A stretch of 62,883 bases of DNA from an uncultured Nitrospira sp. GTDB lineage: Bacteria > Nitrospirota > Nitrospiria > Nitrospirales > Nitrospiraceae. The stretch covers positions 1-62,883 of the forward strand of contig CAMLHQ010000005.1 of the NCBI GenBank assembly GCA_946479785.1. Reading direction: 5' to 3'. The notes beneath the pieces are model-generated. The model was not told the DNA's origin, searched no databases, and was given only the letters and a program-made list of their open reading frames with translations. The position numbers and the translations under genes are program-made. Below are positions 25,780 to 34,662 of the stretch, piece after piece (within the stretch, counting starts at the first letter, position 1; every line of letters begins with the position of its first letter).

Positions 25780-27807
25780 ATGACCATCCTGCTCATTAGC
25801 ATACTGACGGTCTACGTAGCCGGTATTGTCCTTCCGCCCTGCTTCCCAAAAAGACCGAGAATCCAGAATGTGCTCGCCCACGGACTGGCGGCTGGCGCAG
25901 GTGTGGCAGGAGTCGTCCTCGGCATCGCCAGCCTCCTGGCTCCCGCACCGCTGATCCTGTCCCTGCCCTCGACCCTTCCTCTTCTGACATTCGCGATCCG
26001 GCTTGACCCCCTCGCTTCTTTCTTTTTGCTGATGATTTCGTTGGCCGGCCTCTCGGCGGCAATCTACGCGCTCGGGTACGTGACCGAATTCTATGGGCGC
26101 GTCTCTCTCGGTGCCCTGGGGTCGTTGTTCAATGGTTTTCTTCTCTCAATGACGCTTGTCGTGATCGCCGACAACGGGTTCTTCTTCTTGATTGTCTGGG
26201 AACTCATGTCGTTGCTGTCCTATTTCCTCGTGGTGACGGAGCACGAGAAGACTGACGTGCGCTATGCGGGATTTTTCTATCTCATCATGACCCATGTGGG
26301 AACTGCCTTCATCATCCTGGCCTTCTTGATCTTCTTCCAAGGGGCCGGGTCGTTCTCCTTCGAAACCTTCCGGCATCCGGAGCAGCCCTTGCCCGAAGGC
26401 ATGAGAACGCTCGTGTTTCTGATGGCCCTGATCGGTTTCGGCACCAAAGCAGGCATTGTACCGCTCCACGTCTGGTTGCCCTACGCGCACCCGGCGGCAC
26501 CGTCGCATATTTCAGCTCTGATGTCCGGCGTCATGATCAAAACGGCGATCTACGCGCTGATCCGGGTGTACTTTGATTTCCTCGGAGGCCAGTTTCCTTG
26601 GTGGTGGGGATTTGTCGTGCTCGTCATCGGAGCCGTCTCAGCGTTGCTGGGTGTGATGTACGCGTTGATGGAACATGATCTCAAGAGTCTCCTCGCATTC
26701 CACAGCGTGGAAAATATCGGCATCATCTTGTTGGGCATCGGGGCCGGCATGATCTTTCAGACATACGGGCTGAAGGAACTCGCCGCGCTCGGACTGCTGG
26801 CAGGGCTCTACCATACGATCAATCATGCGATGTTCAAGGCATTGCTGTTCTTAGGCGCCGGCTCGCTGCTGTACGCAACTCACACGCGCAACATGGAGGA
26901 GTATGGCGGCCTGCTCCGACGCATGCCGTGGACCGGAGTCTTCTTTTTGATCGGGGCTGTCTCGATTTCCGCTCTCCCGCCCACCAATGGATTTGTCAGC
27001 GAGTGGCTGGTCTTCCAAAGCCTCTTTCTCAGTTTTCAGCTTCCGACGGTGTTTCTGAAACTGATGCTTCCGATTGCCGCAGCGATGCTGGCTCTCACCA
27101 GCGTGCTGGCCCTGGCCTGCTTCGCAAAAGCCTTCGGGATATCGTTTCTCGCGCTGCCACGAAGCGCGCATGCACGCCACGCAGAGGAAGTTCCAGTGCC
27201 CATGCGCCTCGGGATGGCTCTGCTGGCCATCGTCTGTGTCGCACTGGGCATCGCACCGATGGTGGTCGTGCCGCTATTGGACCGGGTGGCGGCACCCTTT
27301 GCGGGGGTGTCGATCGAAGGAAAGGTGCTGGCGCTGGATGGATGGGCTCTCGCGCCGGTGAATGTCGAATTCTCGAGCCTCTCAACGCCAGTGTTGGCGC
27401 TGCTGCTGGTAGCACTGTCGATGATCGGCCTCGGGGTCGTCGTGGCGTTCGGTGGTCTTGTGAGAAAGCGCTATTACAAGACCTGGGGCTGTGGGATCAA
27501 CCTCACTCCCCGGATGGAATACACCGCGACCGGCTTCGTCCAGCCGATCAAACGAGTCTTCAGCACGATCTACCAACCGACGGTCAAGCTCGAGACGGAG
27601 TTCCTCGAAGAGTCACGGTACTTCGCGAAACGGCGACGCTTCGAGTTTCACATTGAACCGATTTTTCAGAACTATCTCTACGATCCCGTGGTCGGGTTCT
27701 TCACGACCATGGCTGACCGCCTGAGGGTGATCCAGGCGGGGAGCCTGCACCTGTACCTGACGTATATCTTTGTCACGTTGGTCCTGTTGCTGTTACTCGC
27801 GGTGTAA
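25780..27807 (+). CDS. hyfB: Hydrogenase-4/Ehr complex antiporter-like subunit
   Basis: 675 residues, about 16 membrane helices, NuoL/MrpA-like. Charged residues of the ion path are present: the Glu in FFLIVWELMSLLSYF (helix 5), the Lys in GFGTKAGIVPLHVWLPYAHP (helix 7) and the Lys in MEHDLKSLLAFHSVENIG (helix 8). In hydrogenase-4 and complex I this subunit moves protons or Na+ in response to electron transfer. The C-terminus KTWGCGINLTPRMEYTATG and the soluble tail match HyfB. It starts the membrane module, 118 bp after the transporter gene and 4 bp before hyfC. Confidence 0.92.
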   Translation: MTILLISILTVYVAGIVLPPCFPKRPRIQNVLAHGLAAGAGVAGVVLGIASLLAPAPLILSLPSTLPLLTFAIRLDPLASFFLLMISLAGLSAAIYALGYVTEFYGRVSLGALGSLFNGFLLSMTLVVIADNGFFFLIVWELMSLLSYFLVVTEHEKTDVRYAGFFYLIMTHVGTAFIILAFLIFFQGAGSFSFETFRHPEQPLPEGMRTLVFLMALIGFGTKAGIVPLHVWLPYAHPAAPSHISALMSGVMIKTAIYALIRVYFDFLGGQFPWWWGFVVLVIGAVSALLGVMYALMEHDLKSLLAFHSVENIGIILLGIGAGMIFQTYGLKELAALGLLAGLYHTINHAMFKALLFLGAGSLLYATHTRNMEEYGGLLRRMPWTGVFFLIGAVSISALPPTNGFVSEWLVFQSLFLSFQLPTVFLKLMLPIAAAMLALTSVLALACFAKAFGISFLALPRSAHARHAEEVPVPMRLGMALLAIVCVALGIAPMVVVPLLDRVAAPFAGVSIEGKVLALDGWALAPVNVEFSSLSTPVLALLLVALSMIGLGVVVAFGGLVRKRYYKTWGCGINLTPRMEYTATGFVQPIKRVFSTIYQPTVKLETEFLEESRYFAKRRRFEFHIEPIFQNYLYDPVVGFFTTMADRLRVIQAGSLHLYLTYIFVTLVLLLLLAV

Positions 27808-27811
27808 TCCG

Positions 27812-28762
27812 ATGTTGCAAGCCATTATTCTCGTTGTCGCCCAAACGATCGTCTTACTGGCCGTCTCACCATTCATCGTTGGCCTGATCAGGAAGGTGAA
27901 GGCCCGGCTTCAGGTACGGCAGGGAGCCAGCGTCTTTCAGCCGTATGCTGATCTGGCCAAACTGTTTCGGAAACAGCCGGTGGTCTCGACCACCACCTCG
28001 TGGATCTTCACTGCGACACCCTACATTCTGTTCTCTTCGACGTTGGCGGCAGGACTACTCGTACCGGTGTTTGCGTCCCGGACGCCGCTGGCTTTCGCAG
28101 GCAATATCATTGCGCTTGTGTACCTGCTGGCGTTGGGCACGTTCTTCTTGATCCTGGCAGGACTCGACGCCGGGTCCGCCTTCGGCGGTATGGGGAGCAG
28201 CCGCGAGGCCATTGTCGCCTCGTTGACCGAACCGGCGATGATTCTCTCGATCTTTGCGATCGCGCTCACAGCGGGCTCTACGAACCTCAACACGATCGTC
28301 CATAAGACGGCCTTGCTGGAAGGGATTGTGACCGACCCCTCCCCCCATCTTATGGCCCTCGCCGCACTGTTTATCGTAGCCATCGCCGAAACCGGACGCG
28401 TGCCGGTGGACAATCCGGCCACGCACCTCGAACTGACGATGATTCATGAGGCGATGATCCTGGAATACTCGGGACGCTATCTGGCGCTGGTCGAATGGGC
28501 TGCCGGACTCAAGTTGGTGGTGTTTCTTACCTTAATCACCAATGTGTTCGCGCCGTGGGGGATTGCGACCAGTTTGGAGCCGGCCGCGCTGGGCGTGGGG
28601 CTGGTGACCTATCTCGTAAAAGTCTCGGGGTTGGCTGTGCTGATCGGCGTGATTGAGTCGATGTTCGCGAAGCTGCGTTTATTCAGAGTGACGGACTTGC
28701 TGGGGGTCGCCTTTATTTTGGCGCTGCTCGGCTTGGTGTTCTTCTACGTGTTGCGAGGATGA
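27812..28762 (+). CDS. hyfC: Hydrogenase-4/Ehr complex subunit, NuoH-like
   Basis: 316 residues from the ATG at 27812, four bases after the hyfB stop. About eight membrane helices. NuoH/EchB/HycD family: GLIRKVKARLQVRQGASVFQPY and DLAKLFRKQP form the quinone/cluster-facing loop, and VPVDNPATHLELTMIHEAMILEYSG is the strongly conserved acidic block. This subunit joins the hydrophilic arm (HyfG, HyfI) to the membrane pumps and sits at the point where electron transfer is coupled to ion movement. The next gene starts two bases later. Confidence 0.93.
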   Translation: MLQAIILVVAQTIVLLAVSPFIVGLIRKVKARLQVRQGASVFQPYADLAKLFRKQPVVSTTTSWIFTATPYILFSSTLAAGLLVPVFASRTPLAFAGNIIALVYLLALGTFFLILAGLDAGSAFGGMGSSREAIVASLTEPAMILSIFAIALTAGSTNLNTIVHKTALLEGIVTDPSPHLMALAALFIVAIAETGRVPVDNPATHLELTMIHEAMILEYSGRYLALVEWAAGLKLVVFLTLITNVFAPWGIATSLEPAALGVGLVTYLVKVSGLAVLIGVIESMFAKLRLFRVTDLLGVAFILALLGLVFFYVLRG

Positions 28763-28763
28763 C

Positions 28764-29432
28764 GTGTCGCTGTTGACTCCACACATCGGATCTCAGTTGG
28801 TGGATTTGGGCTCGGCGCTCTTGCTGCTGACGTGTTTTGCGATTGTGGCCCAGCGTCGGCTCTCGGCCTGTGTCGATTTGTTCGCCCTGCAGTCGGTGTT
28901 TCTGGCCCTGACAGCAGCCCTTGTCGCGTTCCTCACGGGAATTCATCACATCTATATCGCCGCCGCCCTCACCGTCGTCATCAAGGCAATCGTCATCCCG
29001 CGGATTCTGAAGCAGGTGATTGAACGGCTCAACGTGACACGCGAGTTAGTGATGAATGTGAACATCCCGACCGGCCTCATGATTTGCGGCGGATTGGTGA
29101 TGCTGGCGTTCTTCATCACTCAGCCCATCATTCCCTTGGGGTTCCTGCTGACGCGCGATTCGCTGGCGATCGCGCTGGCGATCATCCTGATCGGCTTTTT
29201 CACGATGATCGCGCGCAAGAAGGCGGTGACGCAGGTGATCGGCTTCCTGGTCATGGAAAACGGCTTGTTTCTGGGAGCGACGGCGGCGGCGTATGGCATG
29301 CCCCTGATCGTAGAGTTGGGTGTCTTCTTTGATGTGCTGGTGGGGGCTCTGATCATCGGCATCTATACCCATCGGCTGCAGGACGCCTTCGACAGCGTGG
29401 ATACCAGCAAGCTCACCACCCTGAAGGAATAA
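28764..29432 (+). CDS. hyfE: Hydrogenase-4/Ehr complex subunit, NuoK-like
   Basis: 222 residues, about six membrane helices, GTG start at 28764 with GAGG ahead. HyfE combines a NuoK/MrpC-like core with an extra N-terminal helix set: LLLTCFAIVAQRRLSACVDL, then VTQVIGFLVMENGLFLGATA, which keeps the family Glu (VMENG), and the C-terminal VELGVFFDVLVGALIIGIYTH. Length and pattern fit E. coli HyfE (216). It contributes to the ion channel near the HyfC interface. The gene order B, C, E, F follows the hyf operon, with the HyfD-type subunit displaced downstream. Confidence 0.9.
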   Translation: MSLLTPHIGSQLVDLGSALLLLTCFAIVAQRRLSACVDLFALQSVFLALTAALVAFLTGIHHIYIAAALTVVIKAIVIPRILKQVIERLNVTRELVMNVNIPTGLMICGGLVMLAFFITQPIIPLGFLLTRDSLAIALAIILIGFFTMIARKKAVTQVIGFLVMENGLFLGATAAAYGMPLIVELGVFFDVLVGALIIGIYTHRLQDAFDSVDTSKLTTLKE

Positions 29433-29438
29433 TAGGAA

Positions 29439-30920
29439 ATGACGTGGCCGCTTCTCGTGCTGGTCGCCGCTCCTCTCGTCGGAGGCCTCGGCAGTCTCCT
29501 CGTCCGACAGCGGCGAGCCGTGGAAGTCCTGCAGTGCGGACTGGCCGGCGCAATGCTGGCCTCCGCCGCGCTCGTGGCGGAGCGGGTGATCACCGCCGGA
29601 CAGGTATCGGTGGGAGGCCTCCTGCAGGCGGATGCGTTGAGCGCATGGCTTGATTTGATCATCGGCGTCGTGGGCAGTACCGGGACACTCTATGCCGTTG
29701 GGTATGTGGGCGAACAACTGGACCGCGCACATCTGTCCTTGAGACGGTACCGCCAGTTTTTCTGCCTGTTCGATCTGTACCTCGGCGCCATGCTCCTGGC
29801 TGCGAATCTCGAAAACATCGCCATCATGTGGATCGCCATCGAAGGCTCCACACTCTCGGCCGCATTGTTGATCGGGTTCGATCGAAGCAAGGCGGCGCTG
29901 GAAGCCGGGTGGAAATACGTCATTCTCAGCTCGGTCGGCATTGCACTCGCACTGTTCGGCACCATCCTCGTGTATTACGCCTCAGAACATGTCTTGGGGG
30001 TGTCGAGCGAGGCGTTGCGCTGGTCTCAACTCTATCGGGTGGCTGAGGGATTGGATCCTGGGGCAATCAAAGTGGCCTTCATTTTTGCGTTGATTGGCTA
30101 TGGGACGAAAGCGGGAATCGCGCCGATGCACACCTGGCTACCCGATGCGCACGCCGAAGCCTCGACACCGGTCAGTGCCATGTTGTCGGCCAACATGCTT
30201 ACGCTTGCCGTCTACGCGATCCTGCGATTCAAGGCCGTGACGGATAGAACCGTCGGGCCAGAATTTTCCGGCAACTTAATCATCGGTTTGGCCTTGCTGT
30301 CGCTCGCCGTCTCGGCCATCTTCTTTCTGGTCCAGCGAGACTATAAACGTCTGTTCGCCTATTCCAGCATCGAACACATCGGAATCGCGTTGCTGGGCTT
30401 TGGCATCGGCGGCCTCGGGATCTTTGCAGGTGCGTGGCATCTGATGAACCACGCGTTCGCCAAATCCACGGCCTTCTATGGCGCCGGGCTGGTATTCCTC
30501 CGGTACGATCACAAACTGCTCGATCGCGTGACCGGGCTGTTGAGTCAGATGCCGGTCGCAGGAACCGCCATCCTCGTGGCCGGTATCGCGTTGGCCGGCA
30601 TGCCGCCCTTCGGACTCTTCACCAGCGAAGTCCTCATTACCGTTGGGGCCTATACCGCCAGACCGGAAGTGGCCTATGGGTTTCTGGCTCTGCTTGCGCT
30701 GGCCTTTGCGACCTTGCTCTATCAGGTGTTGCGAATGGCGCTTGGAGCGCCGGCTGAGGCAGGCACCACGTTAGGAAGACAGTGCCGTTTCTTTACGACT
30801 GCCGCTGTGGGAATCAACATCGCCGTGCTCGGAACCATCGGCCTCCGCGTTCCACCGCAACTGGAGGCGTTGCTGGCGTCCATCGTGAAGATCTTCAGCG
30901 TCGGGATGGAGGCGCCCTGA
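29439..30920 (+). CDS. hyfF: Hydrogenase-4/Ehr antiporter-like subunit (first HyfF/NuoN-like copy)
   Basis: 493 residues, about 14 membrane helices. MrpD/NuoN-type: the Glu in WIAIEGSTLSAALLIG, Lys in GYGTKAGIAPMHTWLPDAHA, and Lys in RDYKRLFAYSSIEHIG. A second, closely related copy is next, and the two share the stretch LEAGWKYVILSSVGIALALF almost exactly. AATAGGAA lies before the ATG. In energy-converting complexes each such subunit forms one ion-translocating channel. The final residues overlap the next start (TGATG), so the two copies are coupled in translation. Confidence 0.9.
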   Translation: MTWPLLVLVAAPLVGGLGSLLVRQRRAVEVLQCGLAGAMLASAALVAERVITAGQVSVGGLLQADALSAWLDLIIGVVGSTGTLYAVGYVGEQLDRAHLSLRRYRQFFCLFDLYLGAMLLAANLENIAIMWIAIEGSTLSAALLIGFDRSKAALEAGWKYVILSSVGIALALFGTILVYYASEHVLGVSSEALRWSQLYRVAEGLDPGAIKVAFIFALIGYGTKAGIAPMHTWLPDAHAEASTPVSAMLSANMLTLAVYAILRFKAVTDRTVGPEFSGNLIIGLALLSLAVSAIFFLVQRDYKRLFAYSSIEHIGIALLGFGIGGLGIFAGAWHLMNHAFAKSTAFYGAGLVFLRYDHKLLDRVTGLLSQMPVAGTAILVAGIALAGMPPFGLFTSEVLITVGAYTARPEVAYGFLALLALAFATLLYQVLRMALGAPAEAGTTLGRQCRFFTTAAVGINIAVLGTIGLRVPPQLEALLASIVKIFSVGMEAP

Positions 30921-32464
30921 TGCAGACCATCATCGCGCCCGTGGCGGTCTTTCTCGGCGCACCACTGCTCGCGGCCTTTCTCAGTTTGGCGACCAGGCAT
31001 GCGCGTGTGTTGCATGGATTGAACCTCGCCACAATGACCGCCCTGGTTGTCTCCGAATTTGCCATCATCCAGCAGGTGTTGGCTCACGGACCCCAGACCG
31101 CGCTCTGGGGACTGGTCTATATCGACGCGCTCTCCAGCTTCATCCTGTTGATCGTGACGGTCATCGGATTGTCCTGCTCGTTGTACACCTGGGCCTATCT
31201 CGATGATTATGTGGCTCGGCGTGTGATTGCCGCGAGGCGCCTGGGACGGTTTTTCTTCCTCTTTCATGTGTTTCTGTTCGCCATGATTGTGGCCACGATG
31301 GCGAACAACCTGGGCGTACTGTGGGTGGCCATTGAAGGAACGACGCTCGCCACAACGTTCTTGATCGCCTTCTTCCGCAAACGTGAAGGACTGGAAGCAG
31401 GATGGAAATACCTGATTCTCTGTTCGGTCGGTATCGCCTTGGCGTTGTTCGGCACGGTGCTGACCTATTATTCATCGGTCCGGGTCTTTGGAGATGAGAG
31501 CACGGCGTTGAACGTGACCAAACTCCTTGAGGTGGCCGATCAACTGGATCCGCATGTACTCAAGCTCGCATTCATCTTCCTCTTCGTCGGCTATGGGACC
31601 AAGATCGGACTGGTGCCCATGCATACCTGGGTGCCGGAGGCTTACAGCGAAGCGCCGGCGCCGGTCACGGCGATGCTGGCCGGCGTATTGGAGACCGTCG
31701 CCGTCTACGCGGTGCTGCGGAGCAAGGCGATCATGGACCACGCGCTCCCCCAGGCCTTCGCCGGCAACCTCTTGCTCCTCTTCGGGCTCATTTCGTTCGT
31801 GGTAGCTGCGCTCTTCATCCTGATCCAGCACGACTACAAACGGCTGTTCGCCTACTCCAGTGTGGAACACATGGGGTTGGCGATGGTGGGGTTCGGAGTC
31901 GGAGGCCCGGTTGGGACATTCGGGGGCCTGTTCCACCTGCTCAACCATGCGCTGGCAAAATCGCTCGCGTTTTTCGCGGCCGGGAACGTCCATCGTCGGT
32001 TCGCGACCCGTGAGATCGGTGAGGTGCGGGGGCTGGCGAAAGCCCAACCGGTCACAGCGGTGGCAATCCTCATCGCCGGCCTGGCCCTGGTCGGCATGCC
32101 GCCATTCTCAATGTTCGCGAGCGAGGTGCTAGTCGTGTCGGCGCTGGCGAGCCAAAGTTTTGCCTCGGACACGCTGCACGTGGGTCGTTTTCTCACCATC
32201 ATTGTCGCCGATGAGGTGCGCAGTTTGTTGATCGTGACAGTCTTCCTTCTGTTTGCGGTGGCACTCTTCGGCGGGTTTACCTATCGGCTTGCTGCCATGG
32301 TCTGGGGAACGCCTCAGGAAAGCGTCAAGCGCGGTGAAGGATGGGATATCGGACACGTGCCGCTGATCCTCACCAGTCTCGCGTTAGTGGGGCTTGGGGT
32401 GACCCTGCCCGATCCATTCAAAGCGCTCTTGGATCAGGCGGTCCATATTCTTCTTGTGAGGTGA
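30920..32464 (+). CDS. Hydrogenase-4/Ehr antiporter-like subunit (second HyfF/NuoN-like copy)
   Basis: 514 residues from the ATG at 30920, which overlaps the upstream stop by one base; a longer frame exists but only by reading through the previous gene. About 14 helices. It keeps Glu in WVAIEGTTLATTFLIAF, Lys in GYGTKIGLVPMHTWVPEAYS and Lys in QHDYKRLFAYSSVEHMG. Similarity to the previous gene over its length shows duplication. It stands in for HyfD of E. coli in number, giving three antiporter-type subunits with HyfB. It has a longer loop near residues 395-420 (SFASDTLHVGRF) and ends with a hydrophobic tail. Confidence 0.88.
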   Translation: MQTIIAPVAVFLGAPLLAAFLSLATRHARVLHGLNLATMTALVVSEFAIIQQVLAHGPQTALWGLVYIDALSSFILLIVTVIGLSCSLYTWAYLDDYVARRVIAARRLGRFFFLFHVFLFAMIVATMANNLGVLWVAIEGTTLATTFLIAFFRKREGLEAGWKYLILCSVGIALALFGTVLTYYSSVRVFGDESTALNVTKLLEVADQLDPHVLKLAFIFLFVGYGTKIGLVPMHTWVPEAYSEAPAPVTAMLAGVLETVAVYAVLRSKAIMDHALPQAFAGNLLLLFGLISFVVAALFILIQHDYKRLFAYSSVEHMGLAMVGFGVGGPVGTFGGLFHLLNHALAKSLAFFAAGNVHRRFATREIGEVRGLAKAQPVTAVAILIAGLALVGMPPFSMFASEVLVVSALASQSFASDTLHVGRFLTIIVADEVRSLLIVTVFLLFAVALFGGFTYRLAAMVWGTPQESVKRGEGWDIGHVPLILTSLALVGLGVTLPDPFKALLDQAVHILLVR

Positions 32465-32468
32465 TGCG

Positions 32469-34061
32469 ATGGTTGACGCGATAATGGGAGCGAAGCAATT
32501 GCGCGAAGCGTTTGGAAACTCTATCGAGGATCTGCCTCCTGTCCACGGCACGCCGCGTTTGCGGGTTAAGAAGGATGATGTGCCGGTGGTCGCGCATTAT
32601 CTCCACACCCATCCCGGGCTGCGAGGAGCCTTGTCACTTCTCTGGGCCGTGGACCATCGCCCGCACGAGGCGCGCTATGAACTCTGCTACCTGTTCACGA
32701 TGGCAGACCGCAAAGACTGGTTGCTGCTGTGCACGGACATCCACGGTGATGATCGTCTGTTCGCCTCGATTACTCCTCATATCCATGCGGCCAAGTGGTA
32801 CGAGCGGGAAATCCGCGACATGTTCGGATTGATCCCTATCGGGCATCCCGACATGCGCCGGCTCGTCCGGCACGAACACTGGCCCAAAGGCTCCCACCCA
32901 CTCAAAAAAGACTTTCGATGGGACACGGTCTTGGAACGCGCCCAAGGGCAGTACGCGTTCCGAGAGATTGAAGGCGAAGGGGTCTTCGAGGTTCCCGTTG
33001 GGCCAATCCACGCGGGTATTATCGAGCCTGGGCATTTCCGGTTCTCGGTGGCCGGCGAGCCGATTATGCAGCTCGAGGTCCATCATTTTTGGAAGCACCG
33101 TGGAATAGAGAAACTGTTTGAGCGGGAAAGCCTCACGGACGCCGTCCCACTCGCTGAGCGGGTGTCCGGTGATACGACGGTCGGCCACAGTCTCGCCTAT
33201 TGCCAGGCGGTCGAAACCCTCCTCCGCATCGACGTGCCGCGGCGCGCCAGATATATGCGTTCGCTCTTTCTCGAATTGGAACGGCTGCACAATCATCTCG
33301 GCGACGTAGGCGCCATCTGTAATGACACCGCCTACGCGCTCGCCCATGCCCACTGCAGCCGGTTGAAAGAACGTCTCATGCAGCTCAACGACCGGTTGGC
33401 CGGATCCAGATTTCTTCGAGGCACGATGGCGATCGGCGGAGTCACGAAGGACGTATCGGCCATCCAACGAGGTGAAATTGTCGATGTGCTCGATCAGATC
33501 GAGAAGGATTTCTCAGAGCTTGAGTCCATCATCTTCGCGAATGCCTCGCTCACGGACCGTTTGGAAACGACCGGCGTCCTGACGGAACGCACCGCCTGGG
33601 ACCACGGAGTGGTCGGCGTGGTGGGACGGGCTTCGGGGATCGATCAGGATGTCCGGCGTGACCGCCCCTTTGCCGCCTATGACGAGCTCGGCGTAAAGGT
33701 CGTGCTCTACCGATATGGCGATGTCCGGGCTCGTTTGCGCGTGCGGATGGACGAGATTCATGAATCGATCCGTCTGATTCGTGAAATTCGCCACAGGATT
33801 CCGCAAGGCCCGCTCATTGCGGCGCCGGATCGTGTGCCACAACCAGGCGAGTGGGCTCTCTCGGCCGTGGAAGGCTGGCGCGGGGAAATTCTCTATGTCG
33901 TCATGGCCGGAGAGAACGGCCGAATCCATCGTTGCAAGGTGCGCGATCCCTCCTTCATGAACTGGCCTGCTATCCAGTGGGCGGTGGTGGGGAACATCAT
34001 CCCTGATTTTCCGCTCATCAATAAGAGCTTCAATCTCTCGTACGCCGGGAACGATCTTTAA
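32469..34061 (+). CDS. hyfG: Ehr complex large subunit (NuoC-NuoD-like fusion), no Ni-Fe ligands
   Basis: 530 residues. An N-terminal NuoC/30-kDa domain (about 30-150: AKWYEREIRDMFG, HEHWPKGSHPLKKDF) is fused to a NuoD/HycE-like domain (about 170-530), as in HyfG and HycE. In Ni-Fe hydrogenases the metal is held by RxCGxC near the N-terminal side and DPCxxC at the end. Here the first region reads RVSGDTTVGH (S233 and T236 in place of Cys) and the last reads DPSFMNW. So no Ni-Fe site can form and H2 is not the substrate. Such proteins define Ehr complexes, whose reaction partner is unknown in most cases. Confidence 0.92.
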   Translation: MVDAIMGAKQLREAFGNSIEDLPPVHGTPRLRVKKDDVPVVAHYLHTHPGLRGALSLLWAVDHRPHEARYELCYLFTMADRKDWLLLCTDIHGDDRLFASITPHIHAAKWYEREIRDMFGLIPIGHPDMRRLVRHEHWPKGSHPLKKDFRWDTVLERAQGQYAFREIEGEGVFEVPVGPIHAGIIEPGHFRFSVAGEPIMQLEVHHFWKHRGIEKLFERESLTDAVPLAERVSGDTTVGHSLAYCQAVETLLRIDVPRRARYMRSLFLELERLHNHLGDVGAICNDTAYALAHAHCSRLKERLMQLNDRLAGSRFLRGTMAIGGVTKDVSAIQRGEIVDVLDQIEKDFSELESIIFANASLTDRLETTGVLTERTAWDHGVVGVVGRASGIDQDVRRDRPFAAYDELGVKVVLYRYGDVRARLRVRMDEIHESIRLIREIRHRIPQGPLIAAPDRVPQPGEWALSAVEGWRGEILYVVMAGENGRIHRCKVRDPSFMNWPAIQWAVVGNIIPDFPLINKSFNLSYAGNDL

Positions 34062-34075
34062 CGCGGAGGTCGCAC

Positions 34076-34597
34076 ATGTTCCGTATTCTCAAGAAGAGTC
34101 TGAAGACCGGAGTGGTGACGGGACAACATCCCCAAGCCACGCAACCGTCTGAATGCCTCACGCCGGAGGCTCGCGAGAAAGCGCTGCCATTCAGACAATC
34201 CTTGACGATTCGCGAAGTGGACACAGGCTCCTGCAACGCCTGCGAGATGGAGATGAACGCCTTGGCTAACCCGATCTATGACATTGAGCGGTTCGGTGTT
34301 CACATTGCCGCGTCGCCACGGCATGCGGACGCGCTGGTCGTGACCGGACCTGTCACGGTCAACATGGAGCGCGCATTGAAGGATGTCCACAAACAGACGC
34401 CGGATCCGAAGATCGTCATCGCCCTCGGGGATTGCGCGATTAACTGTGGCATGTTCAAAGGCAGCTACGCGGTAACTGGTCCGGTAGAGCGCCATATTCC
34501 TGTCGATGTCCGCATCCCCGGCTGCCCGCCACGTCCGGCTGAGATTCTAAAGGTCCTCGCAGACCTCCGGGGATCACGATCGTCGTCTGGGCAGTAA
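34076..34597 (+). CDS. hyfI: Ehr complex small subunit, 4Fe-4S, NuoB-like
   Basis: 173 residues. NuoB/HyfI family. Likely cluster ligands are C53 and C56 in TGSCNACEME, C120 in IALGDCAINC and C150 in RIPGCPPRP; C124 is an extra. The CxxC spacing is that of group 4 hydrogenase small subunits, whereas complex I has CC. The single cluster would pass electrons between HyfG's cavity and a donor. The usual ferredoxin-like HyfA/HyfH partner is not encoded here, so the donor must dock directly or come from elsewhere. It is the last gene of the run. Confidence 0.93.
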   Translation: MFRILKKSLKTGVVTGQHPQATQPSECLTPEAREKALPFRQSLTIREVDTGSCNACEMEMNALANPIYDIERFGVHIAASPRHADALVVTGPVTVNMERALKDVHKQTPDPKIVIALGDCAINCGMFKGSYAVTGPVERHIPVDVRIPGCPPRPAEILKVLADLRGSRSSSGQ

Positions 34598-34607
34598 GTC
34601 CGTCACA

Positions 34608-34622
34608 GCCTCAGCACGAGGC
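34608..34622 (+). terminator. Possible weak terminator after the Hyf-like module
   Basis: GCCTC-AGCAC-GAGGC forms a 5-bp stem with a 5-nt loop 11 bp after the last stop codon, followed only by GGTTTGC. The T-tract is too short for a confident intrinsic terminator. It is the only hairpin seen between the operon and the next gene. Confidence 0.3.
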
Positions 34623-34662
34623 GGTTTGCAATTCATGACTGGCGAGCCGTATCATCCGATCC

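Noticed and set aside
32469..34597. Ni-Fe hydrogenase (group 4) annotation of the Hyf-like genes
   Set aside because: The large subunit lacks all four Ni-binding cysteines at the expected motifs, so H2 chemistry is not supported.
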